NCBI RefSeq assembly: GCF_022201045.2 | Contig: NC_068562.1 | Span: forward strand, 9,902,001 to 9,966,000 | Source: Citrus sinensis | Lineage: Eukaryota > Streptophyta > Magnoliopsida > Sapindales > Rutaceae | Length of the DNA stretch: 64,000 nucleotides | Reading direction: 5' to 3' | Shown here: in pieces, positions 35,401 through 45,062 of the stretch | Numbering within the stretch: position 1 is the first letter of the stretch | How the letters are laid out: each line of letters opens with the position of its first letter | Notes under the pieces: model-generated | Databases searched by the model: none | What the model saw: the letters and a program-made list of their open reading frames with translations, nothing else | Told to the model about the DNA's origin: nothing | Translations under genes and position numbers: made by a program

Positions 35401-36358
35401 TTGCTTTATAAGATTTGAAAAGGCTACGATCCTTGCATACATGCTTGGTTGCACCAGAATCTATCCACCATGCATTGTCATCTTCAAGAACATTAATCTC
35501 AGATATCATGGCCACAAGATTTGTGTTCGAAACTTCCTTTTGTTTCTTCAGAAGTCGACAATCTCTTTTGAAATGGCCAGGTTTTCCGCAGTGGTGGCAT
35601 GTACCCTTCTTTTTCTTCTTATTGTTTTGATTCTCTTTGGAATCAAACTTTCTCTTTTGGTTATTCTTAGGGTGATTAGAATGCTTAAACTCCTTCCCTT
35701 CCTCTACGACATTAATTTTAGAGGACATAGTAGTCTGATCCTCAAGACTATTAAGCTTGAGTTCCTCTTCAATACGAAGACTTTGGCTTAAGCCATCCAG
35801 ACTAATTTCCTCTTTATTATGTTTAAGACTTTTCTTATAGTCTTTCCAAGAGGGAGGAAGTTTATCAATAATTGAAGAGACAATAATAGACTCATCCATT
35901 TTCATGTTATGTTGGTTGAATTGATCAAGAATATGCAAAATCTCATTATATTGTTCAACCACGAGTCTATTATCAACCATTCTATAATTAAAAAATTTAG
36001 AAGCCAAGAATTTCTTACTTGTGGCATCTTCCATCATGTACTTAGCCTCTAATGAGTCCCATATCTCTTTTGATGTAGGTTTGTTGTGATATTGATCAAA
36101 CAAAGTATCAGACATGGCATTGCAAATGTGTCCCTTACACACGTAGTCATCTTGCTCCCACTTATGTCGCACTCTGGTTTCCGCTAATGTCTCATTCTCA
36201 CGTTCTTGAGGCTTTGGTGTTGTGAGAACATAGACCACATTGAGGCTTGTCAACAAGAAATGAAACTTTTTCTGCCAACGAATAAAGTTGCCACCATCGA
36301 AACGCTCCAATTTGACAAAATCTACTGCAAATTGTCGAAGAGATGAACTTGGTGCCAT
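32456..36358 (-). CDS. Copia gag-pol polyprotein, intact
   Basis: A 1300-residue single reading frame. Gag (UBN2-type) covers about 1-240; a zinc knuckle CHHCGKPGHFKRDC spans 254-267. The protease active site is DSGA at about 300-303. Integrase follows with the HHCC zinc-binding region (HNRLGHVNVRRLHDM ... CKVCAQTK) and the D-D-E core (HSDVCD, RSDKGGEY, TPQQNGVAERKNRT), then the GKE-like Copia C-terminal part. Reverse transcriptase covers about 800-1040 with YVDDM at 981-985. RNase H lies near the C-terminus (FSDASW, STMAAEFVAL, LRHSYVRQLL). All catalytic motifs are present, with no stop or frameshift. The frame starts only 25 bp inside the 5' LTR. Together with near-identical LTRs this suggests it can still move. 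Confidence 0.95.
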   Translation of the reverse strand: MAPSSSLRQFAVDFVKLERFDGGNFIRWQKKFHFLLTSLNVVYVLTTPKPQERENETLAETRVRHKWEQDDYVCKGHICNAMSDTLFDQYHNKPTSKEIWDSLEAKYMMEDATSKKFLASKFFNYRMVDNRLVVEQYNEILHILDQFNQHNMKMDESIIVSSIIDKLPPSWKDYKKSLKHNKEEISLDGLSQSLRIEEELKLNSLEDQTTMSSKINVVEEGKEFKHSNHPKNNQKRKFDSKENQNNKKKKKGTCHHCGKPGHFKRDCRLLKKQKEVSNTNLVAMISEINVLEDDNAWWIDSGATKHVCKDRSLFKSYKAMDDGSVLYMGNSSTAIVKGKGNVQLEFTSGKTLTLTDVYHVPEVRKNLVSGSLLNKFGFKLVFESNKFILSKGGTFVGKGYMYEGMFKLNINNMNVSSAYMVDSLSLWHNRLGHVNVRRLHDMANLELIPKHENDMHEKCKVCAQTKITRSPFPKIEKISSLLHLIHSDVCDMHSNPSKGGKKYFVTFIDDFSKYCYVYLLHSKDQVLEKFKTYKNEVENFCDTKIKCLRSDKGGEYAFSDFCESVGIVHETSTAYTPQQNGVAERKNRTLIEMVNAMLFNAGLGKGFWGEAILTACHILNRVPNKKTKVTPYELWKKKKPNLSYLRVWGCRAIVRLPEPKIKKLGERGIECIFLGYAEHSKAYRFLVTEPNSFVEINTIVESRDAIFYENRFSTIPKSIDSQENDKQIEIGQKRNANNEQNHLRRSKRIRTLKSFGPDFIVYLVEGTRDSQSKQTMITSTIESDPLTYEEAMKSQDAAFWKEAINDEMDSIVGNKTWKLVDLPPGSNPIGCKWIFKKKKKVDGTIERFKARLVAKGFTQKEGLDYFDTYAPVARIATIRVLIALASIYQFEIHQMDVKTAFLNGELDEEIYMKQPEGFVMPGQEHKVCKLVKSLYGLKQAPKQWHEKFDKVIVSNGFNIHESDKCVYSRFNGNKGVIICLYVDDMLIFCTDSESIELTKLLLSSNFDMKDMGLADVILGIKIIKNENGLVLTQSHYIEKILKKFYYYDCKSVSTPFDSNIRLYPNTGRSVSQLEYARIIGCLMYAMTCTRPVIAFAVGKLSRYTSNPSQAHWQAVYRILKYLKHTMDYGIYYTGYPSVLEGFSDASWITDRDDHTSTSGWIFNLGGGAISWGSKKQTCIADSTMAAEFVALASCCKEAEWLRNLLIEIPIWSKPMPPVSIHCDSEATLSRAYSQIYNGKSRHIGLRHSYVRQLLTDGVITIDFVKSCQNLADPLTKGLARDIVFKTSKGMGLKPASSYHQ

Positions 36359-36366
36359 TGTTGTAA

Positions 36367-36381
36367 AAATAACGTCTTAAG
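36367..36381 (-). other. Non-canonical primer site complementary to own LTR
   Basis: Two bases after the 5' LTR the minus strand reads CTTAAGACGTTATTT. The LTR itself contains the exact complement AAATAACGTCTTAAG (36558-36544 on the minus strand), a 15-nt perfect match separated by about 160 nt. The usual plant copia site TGGTATCAGAGC is absent. Orientation is right for an RNA 3' end made at the LTR segment to prime copying into U5. Confidence 0.6.
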
Positions 36382-36383
36382 AT

Positions 36384-37205
36384 TGTTGGTGGTAAATTTT
36401 GTGGGGAATGACAAATGTAGAGAAATACAACAATAATGGTGGAACTTTATTATGTAAAATAATGTGTTTACAACTAACTCTGTATGTAGGAAGAAACTGC
36501 AGAAATTTTGTGTGCTTCAAGGCACGTTACAAATGTCGCTTTCCTTAAGACGTTATTTGCCCCCACCAATTGAGTGATGCACATGGGTTAAGCAAATACG
36601 CCTCCAGGATACAATGAAGCACTTGTTTGTTTGCTTGCGTTGTGCATCGACGAAAGCAAACTAGAATACTCTTGAATGTTGCAAGCCTACCAAGAAACAA
36701 TATATTGTTCCTGCAGAAAACAATATATTGGAATGTGAATGCACAAAAGAAATGGGTGTTTTGTGTTGAGATTCGTACTAGAAAGGAATGCTAAGAAAAG
36801 AGTGGTGTAGGATCATTCATTTCATGTCTAAATGGCTTAAACATGACCCCTATTTATAGATATACTTGTGCCCCCTCATTTGGGTTATCATCTTTCATGA
36901 TACCCCTTCATTCATGGCCATTGGATCTAGATTTGATTTTAATCAATGGTCTAAATTGAACCATCACCATTTCAAATGAAATGTCACCATGAAATGATAC
37001 ATCTCTAAGTGAAATGTTGCCATGAAAAGTTATATCATTTAGTAAAAGGATACCTTTTCTACAAGACACAATTAAATGGACATGTCCTTACAACAAGACA
37101 TCATTTAATTAGACAAGTCTTTAGTGAAAGGTACCTTTTCTATAAGGCACAATTAATAGGACATGTCTTTACCATAAGACACAATTATTTTGAAAATTTC
37201 CAACA
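36384..37205 (-). repeat. 5' LTR of the young copia element
   Basis: 822 bp. The minus-strand TATA box CTATAAATA lies at about 36851-36859, so transcripts should start near 36825. U5 includes the segment 36544-36558 that is complementary to the leader next to the LTR. Confidence 0.95.
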
Positions 37206-37820
37206 AATTATTTGTTTACTTTGTCTTGGATTGGGAGTAAATTATTTTAAATTATAATTTTATCCTTATGTAAAGAATTATAATTTGTAATTAAAAAATT
37301 AATAAAAATATATTTGGAAAATAAAATAAATATTTTATTATATTTATAAATTAATAATATTCTTAATTATGTAAATCATAATTTTTTTATTAATTTTAAT
37401 TTAAATTATGTGAATAAAAATTATTAATAATAGCAACACAAATGAAACATTATTATTGATAATATAGTACAAAATTAATATTTTTTAGAATAAAATATTT
37501 ATTATTATTAATGAAATAAATAAATAATATTTATTAAAATTAATGTTTAATATTATTAATTTAAATATAATATTTATTTATTTTTATTTTATTAAATTTA
37601 ATAAAATAAATATGTTATAATTATTATTTTTAATAAATATGATATTATTTATTTATTTTAATTATGAGGGTAAAAAGGGAAGAGGGGGGAGTGGATTCCC
37701 ACTCCCACCTCCCCCCATGGGAGTGGGAATCTCACTCCCCCTTTAAAAATGGTAAGTATATACTGGAGTGGGAGGAATCCATACTTCACACTCCCACTCC
37801 AAAAAGTAAACACTACCTAA

Positions 37821-38939
37821 TATAAGTGGGGCTGTTCCACCGATATTATTGTCCAATTCTTGTCGAATTTCAATTTGAAAATCTAACCATGTCAATATGG
37901 TGATCTGAGAATTGTCTCACCTAAATTTTTGTCTTCATGATCTCCTCTACTGAAAAAAAGTCTTGGGTAGTTGTAGAATCAAGATTTTATTTGAATGCGG
38001 CCAATAATGATTAAACAATAACACTAAGTTAGTTGTGACATAAAATCAGCATTATAAAATGTTCTACAATAAAAAAACCAATCATTACCATTGCCTCCTC
38101 CTTCATTGACTTTTGCCACTTGCTTGCCATGAAATTTTATCTTTTGAGTCAGGCTAAAAGTTCTCATTTGGCAGGTTAAGAGTGGCCAATACTTTGAAAA
38201 TTGATGTATAAGACATTACTTGACAAATCAAGTGAAGGCGTGATGCACTGGCTTTGCTTAAAATTATTGCTGGAGTCTTTTTCAACTAATTAAAAAATAT
38301 CTAATATTATTAATGCTTTTGCAATTTGCACCAATCTTTTTCTCCTCTGTTTTTCCCCTGTTTTTTATCCTTAGGCTTTTGGTGAAGGCCTGCTCTGTTT
38401 GTAAAAATTTCCGGAGAAATTAATTATCTCAAACTTAAAAGAAATAATACTTCAATTTATCCAAAAATTTGTGTTCAAGACTCCAAAGAATGTTGCATTT
38501 ACGTATGTCATGTTACTATGGGGAAGAAAATTTTGGAATTTTATTTTATTTTATTTTTGTTTTGAATGAGTAGAATTATGTTGTGATGAAAACTATCACA
38601 ATCACATTAAAAATAAGTTTCCCATTTTTAAATTTTTTTTCACACCTCTTCCTAACTTCCTTCACAATTCAAAATCTACCTTTGTATTTTAATCTATTTA
38701 ACCAGAGTGATAATCTCCCCTTGGGTCTGAAAATGTTAAAACTTAAATCCCTATAACAATACAAATATGATTATATATATAAACAACAATTGTCAAAAAA
38801 ATTACTTTCCATTTGCCAATTATTAAGTAGGTCTAAAATCACTAGGATTATTATAAAGATAGGATTTTGGTGGCTGAAGCTCTAGCTTAAGGCATGCTGG
38901 CCTTTTTCTCCTGTATCTTCTTAGAAATTTTGGTTTCAT
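37821..38939. other. Non-coding, duplicated block and receptor-kinase promoter
   Basis: 37840-38015 matches 53716-53905 (shared TTGAAAATCT, AATATGGTGAT, CATGATCTCCT, GCCAATAATGATTAAA, with changes). The rest is AT-rich and includes the promoter of the receptor-kinase gene. No coding region. Confidence 0.55.
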
Positions 38940-38947
38940 TATAAATA
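38940..38947 (+). promoter_or_regulatory. TATA box of the intact receptor-kinase gene
   Basis: TATAAATA, 107 bp upstream of the first start codon. Confidence 0.6.
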
Positions 38948-39053
38948 CTTGGTATATAGCAATCTTATGAGTGTTCTTGCATTACCAATCCAACCAAGCA
39001 CACACTTATAATTTAAATAGTCTCGTCTCAGGGAAAGAGTTCATTCTCTTAGT

Positions 39054-42000
39054 ATGATGAGCAGATTTCTCTTAGTCCATCATTTAATTCTTATTTTCTT
39101 ATTTATTGCAGCTGAAGCAGCCAACACAAGTAATATCACCACAGATCTAGATGCTCTGCATGCCCTGAAAACTCACATAACTAATGATCCAACCAATTTC
39201 TTCGCCAAAAATTGGAACTCAAGTATCTCTTTCTGTAATTGGACGGGAGTCACTTGTGATGTTCACAGCCATAGAGTTACAGCCTTGAATATTTCTCACT
39301 TAAGTCTTTCGGGCACCATTCCTTCTCGACTTGGGAATCTATCTTCTCTGCAATCACTTTTTCTCCATTCTAACCAGTTTTCTGGTTCCATTCCTTTCTC
39401 CATCTTCAACATACATACACTAAAGTTGCTAAGTTTTGGTGACAACCAGCTATCTGGTGAAATTCCTACAAATATTTGCAGCAATCTTCCTTTTTTTGAA
39501 TCTCTTAATTTGTCTAAAAACATGTTTCATGGAGGAATACCGTCCGCTCTATCAAATTGCACATATTTAAGAATCTTACGTTTGTCATACAATGATTTCG
39601 CGGGAGGCATACCAAAAGAAATCGGGAACTTGACCAAACTTGAGGAATTATATCTTAGCTTTAATGGACTTCAAGGTGCGTATGATCACGGAGTTTAATT
39701 ATGAAAGTTGTTCCATAAGTTGTAATATGAATAATGTTCCATATACAGTTTTATTTTATTGAACTTACTTTGCCTTGCTGTAATTGAAATACTGCTGGGG
39801 CTTGATTAACTTTAGTAGTGGCCGTCATCGAATTAGGCTTTTACTTTTCACCACATAATTTGATCTTTTAGTTTAAATTACACAATCTTCCGATCACCTA
39901 TTGCTTGATTACTTAAATGGCATATATATTTTGCGTACTTAGTTTTTACAGATATTTGTCAAAAATATTTTTGTACAATTCTCTCATAACTTCTCGAAAT
40001 GTACATTATTAATACTTAACCCTCCCTATTAATTTACCACAGGCTATCTACCACTTAAATCACAAATCTGTTTCACCTATATTTTACCAAAAGAACCTAA
40101 AAATAAAAGAAAAAGAAAATGTGCAGCAATTCGTATGTAACAACTAAAGCATTGACGGTAAGTTGACCTTCATGACGGGCTTTTCTTGTGTGTTAGCACT
40201 TGTAATAACAGTGTATTGTATAAATGACTTTTTATTTCAAGAGTATGTTCGTTTTTATGTTTTATTTGTTATCTAAATCAAATCTTAACGTAATTCTTTC
40301 AAACTACAGGTGAGATACCAAATGAAATCGGTAATCTCCGCAATTTGGAGGTGTTGGCGCTTGGTTTGAACAAATTAGTTGGTGTTATCCCAGCCGAAAT
40401 CTTCAATATGTCAACAATCCAAGGAGTAGGGCTTCAAAATAATTCTCTCTCGGGAAGTCTTCAATCAATCCCATATGTCCGACTTCCAAATCTTGAGGAG
40501 CTTTACTTGTGGGGTAATCATTTTAGTGGCTCAATTCCCAATTTTATCTTCAATGCTTCTAAGCTCTCCAGACTAGAGTTGCAAAAAAACTCATTTTCCG
40601 GTTTTATTCCCAGCACTTTTGGTAACTTAAGAAACCTTAAGCGGCTTGGTTTAAATAATAATCATTTGACATCTTTAACTCTAGAATTGAGCTTTCTATC
40701 CTCATTGTCAAATTGCAAGTACTTGGAATTTATTGACTTATCGAGTAATTCAATAGATGGCATTCTTTCAAGGAAGTCTGTAGGTAATCTTTCTCATTCC
40801 TTGAAAATATTTGACATGTCCGATTGCAACGTCAGTGGCAGCATTCCTGAAGAGATCGGCAACTTGACCAACTTGATAGGCTTTTATTTAGGAGGCAATA
40901 ATTTGAATGGATCAATTCCGATTACTCTCGGAAAGTTACAAAAGCTTCAAGTTTTGTATTTTCCAGATAATAAATTGGAAGGATCAATCCCAGATGAAGT
41001 TTGTCGTTTGGCTAAAGTATATCAGTTGGACTTGAGCAACAATAAGCTTTCTGGATCAATCCCTGCATGCTTCGGTGATTTGGCTTCTCTAAGGAACCTT
41101 TCATTGGCATCCAATGAGTTAATTTCCGTCATACCCTCGACTTTTTGGAACCTTAAGGACATATTATACCTCAACCTTTCATCAAATTCTTTGACTGGCC
41201 CACTCCCATTAGAGATTGGAAATTTAAAGGTTTTAGTAAAAATAGATTTTTCGATGAATAATTTTTCAGGTGTTATCCCAAATGCAATTGGAGGCATAAA
41301 AGATTTACAATTTCTCTTTTTAGAATATAACATATTGCAAGGCTCAATTCCTGATTCATTTGGTGATTTGATGAGCTTGAAATCCTTGAATTTGTCCAAC
41401 AACAATCTCTCTGGGTCTATTCCTGTATCTTTAGAGAAACTCTCATATCTTAAAGATCTAAATCTTTCTTTCAACAAGCTGGAAGGAGAAATTCCCAAGG
41501 GAGGATCTTTTGGCAACTTCTCAGCGGAATCATTTGAAGGAAATAAATTATTATGTGGTTCACCCAATCTACATGTCCCACCATGCAAAACTAGCATCCA
41601 GCACACACGAAGGAAAAATACTATTCTCTTAGGGATTTTCTTGCCATTGAGTACTATATTTATGATAGCAGTCATTTTGTTGATTGCAAGAAATCGAAAG
41701 AGAGGAAGACAACAACCAAATGATGCTGATATGCCACAAGAGGCAACATGGAGAAGGTTTTCATACTTAGAACTTTGTCAAGCAACTGATGGATTTAGTG
41801 AAAATAATCTAATTGGCAGAGGAGGTTTTGGCTCTGTTTACAAAGCAAGAATTCAGGATGGGATGGAGGTTGCAGTGAAGGTTTTCAACCAGCAATGTGG
41901 AAGAGCTTTTAAGAGTTTCGATGTTGAATGTGAAGTAATGAAAAGTATTCGCCATCGAAACATTATCAAGATTATCAGCTGTTGTTCAATTGGTGATTTC

Positions 42001-42777
42001 AAAGCATTGGTACTAGAATACATGCCTCATGGAAGTCTAGAGAAGTTTTTGTATTCAAGCAACTGCATTTTGGATATTTTTCAAAGATTGAACATAATGA
42101 TAGATGTTGCATCAGCTTTAGAATATCTGCATTTTGGTTATTCAGTTCCTATAATTCACTGTGACTTAAAGCCTAGCAATGTATTGTTTGACAATAATAT
42201 GGTTGCTCATTTGAGTGATTTTGGTATCGCAAAGCTCCTGATCGGGGAAGACCAATCTTTGACTCAAACACAAACACTTGCGACAATAGGCTATATGGCA
42301 CCAGGTTTGTTCTATGTTAAATATTTTCTATTACATTTAAACTTATATCCCTTGACCTTTAAATGAAGAAATTATTATTAATGATAAACTATTGAATTCA
42401 TAGAGTATGGAAGAGAAGGACGAGTTTCTACGAATGGAGATGTTTATAGTTTTGGGATTATGTTAATTGAAGTATTTACGAGGAAGAAACCCACAGATGA
42501 AATTTTTTCTGGAGAAATGACATTAAGGTGTTGGGTTAATGATTTGCTACCCATTTCAGTTACGGAAGTTGTTGATGCAAATTTGCTAAGTCAGGAGGAC
42601 GATCATTTTGTTGCCAAAGAGGAATGTATGTCATTTGTTTTCAATTTGGCTATTAAGTGCACTGTAGAATCACCAGAGCAAAGAATCAATGCAAAAGAAA
42701 TTGTTACAGGACTCTCAAAAATTAGAGACTCACTGCTTAGAAATGTTGGAGCAGAACGTATGAGACATAAGATTTAA
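39054..42777 (+). CDS. LRR-XII receptor-like kinase, intact (FLS2/EFR/Xa21 class)
   Basis: Three exons: 39054-39675, 40310-42304 and 42404-42777, giving 996 residues. Introns are phase 1 (CAAG|GTGCGT ... CTACAG|GT; CCAG|GTTTG ... TTCATAG|AG); neither causes a frame break. Residues 1-23 are a signal peptide. The LRR N-cap has TTDLDALHALKTHITNDP and CNWTGVTCD. About twenty LRRs follow, then the C-cap (LCGSPNLHVPPC), a transmembrane segment at about 646-667, and a kinase with glycine loop GRGGFGSV (710-717), Lys731, HCD at 824-826 and DFG at 844-846. HCD instead of HRD makes it a non-RD kinase, as in immune receptors such as FLS2, EFR and Xa21. It probably sits in the plasma membrane and senses an extracellular peptide or similar cue. 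The ligand is unknown. Two paralogous pseudogenes lie in this window. Confidence 0.93.
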
Positions 42778-43429
42778 ATTGAATTTCTTTTTTTTAAATA
42801 TATTTGGCACTATAAATGGATCATCTTTATAGTGAATAAATACAATAATGGAGTGTAAGAGTACTATTTTCCTTTAAACATTCGTGGGATATATATATTC
42901 TTATTTCTGCTTCAATTCTTGCTCGGCTTTCCATGGCTATGCCCTTATGATTCTGCCTTCTCTCATTTTCAAATATCATTCAAAACTTAACCATTTACTG
43001 CTTCATCAGTTAGGAAAAAATTGTAGGTTATTGATTGGCTTTTGTCGTTTTATTAACCTCATCTCAATACCAAACAATGCCTAATTTTGATTAAATTAAT
43101 AATGTCTTCCTGCGTGGTATAAGTTGTACAAGATTGGAAATTTGTATACATTTTGTCATTTAAACTAACGTGACCTCATTTTATCATAAATTGTCTTGTA
43201 TATCATACTATTTATTTTCTTAGATTATTTTTGTTTTAATGTATGATGCAACAATAATAAGAAAAATATTTATGGCTATATATACTTCTAATATGATTGT
43301 GATTGTGAAATATATTCTAAGTTATCTTAATACTTTGGAGATTTAATCATGTATCTACAACGAAATTTTTTAAGTTATCTCAATACTCTGGGTATTTAAC
43401 TTCAACTGTCATCACATTATTCTAACAGT
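42778..43429. other. Non-coding, duplicated block
   Basis: 43090-43240 (TTAATAATGTCTTCCTGCGTGG, ATTGTCTTGTATATCATA) matches 52315-52460. Otherwise AT-rich 3' flank of the receptor-kinase gene. Confidence 0.5.
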
Positions 43430-43530
43430 GAAACTGCAGAGATTGGATCTTTACTCGAACAGTTCCACGGGTTCTATTTCAAACACATTGCAAGCTGAAG
43501 CAATCGCAATTCTTACATGATCATTTCCAG
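43430..43530 (+). pseudogene. SERK-like LRR exon relic 2
   Basis: It reads LQRLDLYSNSSTGSISNTLQ, a degraded copy of the LRR at 29759-29848, including the following TTACATGATCATTTCC. Frame is lost soon after. No other exon is seen next to it. Confidence 0.6.
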
Positions 43531-43645
43531 GATAAATGTTCATTTAGCCCCTACAATTTGACTAAAATGTTCCTTTAGTCATTATATTTTAAAAAATGTC
43601 TCGGCTAGTGGTTATACTCGGGTCGAATCTGGATTAGTCGGGGTA

Positions 43646-45062
43646 CAATAATAATCTCTCTGGTGCTATTCCCGTATCTTTAGAGAAATTCTCATATCTC
43701 GAAGATTTAAATCTTTCTTTCAACAAGCTAGAAGGAGAAATTCCTAGTGGAGGATCTTTTGGAACCTTCTCAGCTGAATCATTTGAAAGAAATGAATTAT
43801 TATGTAGTTCACCCAATTTACAAGTCCCACCATGCAAAACTAGCATCCACCACACATCAAGAGAAAAAGCTCTCCCCCTAGGGATTGTCCTATCATTAAG
43901 TACTATATTTATGATAATAGTCATTTTTTTATCATAAAATATCGAAAAACAGAAAAACGGCCACAAAATGATGTTTATATGCCACCAGAAGCAACATGGA
44001 GAAGGTTTTCATACCTGGAACTTTGTCGAGCAACAAATGGATTCAGTGAAAACAATCTAATCGGCAGAGGAGGCATTGGCTCTCTCTACAAAGCAAGAAT
44101 TGGGGACAGGATGGAGGTTGCAGTGAAGGTTTTCAACCTGCAATACGTAAGGGCGTTTAGCAGTTTCAATGTTGAATGTGAAATAATGAAAAGTATTCGC
44201 CATCGAAACCTTATCAAAGTTATTAGTAGTTGCTCAAATGAAGAGTTTAAAGCATTGGCCTTAGAATACATGCCTCATGGAAGTTTGGAGAAGTATTTGT
44301 ATTCGAGTAACTACATTTTGGATATTTTTCAAAGACTGAACATAATGATAGATGTTGCATCAGCTTTGGAATATCTATACTTTGGTTATTCAACTCCTGT
44401 AATTCACTGTGATTTAAAGCCCAGCAATGTATTGTTAGGTGATAATATGGTTGCTCATTTGAGTGATTTTGGCATCACAAAGCTCTTAACTAGAGAAGAT
44501 CAATTTGTGACTCAAACACAAACACCTGCCACAATAGGCTATATGGCACTAGGTTTGTTCAATATAAATATTTTTTATTTATTGTAAACTTCCTAACAAG
44601 TTATTTATGTTTAATGATCTTCATTGTATTAGGAAATTATTATTAATGATTTATCTTACTATGTAATTGTTGCAATTCATAGAGTATGGAAGCGAAGGAC
44701 GAGTATCCACAAATGGAGATGTTTATAACTTTGGGGTTATGTTAATGGAAACTTTTACCGGAAAGAAACCTACAAATGAAATTTTTAATGAAGGAATGAC
44801 ATTAAAGCATTGGGTTAATGATTGGCTACTCATTTCAATAATGAAAATTGTTGATGGAAGTTTGCTAAGTCGAGAGGACATACAATTTGTTGCGAAAGAG
44901 CAATGTATGTCATTTGTCTTCAATATGGCTATGGAGTGCACTGTAGAATCCCCTGAGAAAAGAATCAATGCAAAAGAAATTGTAACAAGACTCTTAAAAA
45001 TAAATGACTTGTTACTTAGAAATGTTGGAGGCAGATGTATAAGACAATCTAATTTAAATTGA
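43646..45062 (+). pseudogene. 5'-truncated LRR-XII receptor kinase paralogue
   Basis: It begins inside the last LRRs (NNLSGAIPVSLEKFSYLEDL) and continues through the C-cap (LLCSSPNLQVPPC) into the transmembrane segment. A run of seven T near 43925 shifts the frame, giving an early TAA. The kinase frame then runs to 44552, with an intron to 44682 and a last exon 44683-45062. The kinase keeps GRGGIGSL, VAVK, HCDLKPSN and DFG, but the APE motif reads ALE across the splice junction (P to L). The signal peptide and nearly all LRRs are missing. It is close to the intact gene at 39054-42777, so it is a partial duplicate. A stand-alone cytoplasmic kinase from ATG 43979 is possible but unproven. Confidence 0.85.

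Larger units (their letters stand above)
31097..37205 (-). mobile_element. Complete young Ty1/copia retrotransposon, 6109 bp
   Basis: Two 822-bp LTRs (31097-31918 and 36384-37205), starting TGTTGGTGG and ending TTTCCAACA on the plus strand, flanked by a 5-bp target duplication AATTA (31092-31096 and 37206-37210). The LTRs differ at only two positions that I could find: 31712 G versus 36999 A, and 31782 T versus 37069 C. One uninterrupted 1300-codon gag-pol frame lies between them on the minus strand. All hallmarks of a recent and potentially autonomous insertion are present. No standard initiator-tRNA-Met primer site follows the 5' LTR. Confidence 0.96.
30975..37817. mobile_element. Non-autonomous Harbinger-type element B, split by a copia element
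   Basis: Same family as 13010-13877, flanked by TAA (30972-30974 and 37818-37820). The left end is TGCTGTGTTTACTTTTTAA and the right end is the complement of GGTAGTGTTTACTTTTTGG. GGAGTGGGAGT-type subterminal repeats and an AT-only core match element A. Without the copia insertion (31097-37205) and its 5-bp duplication it would be 729 bp. Confidence 0.85.
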
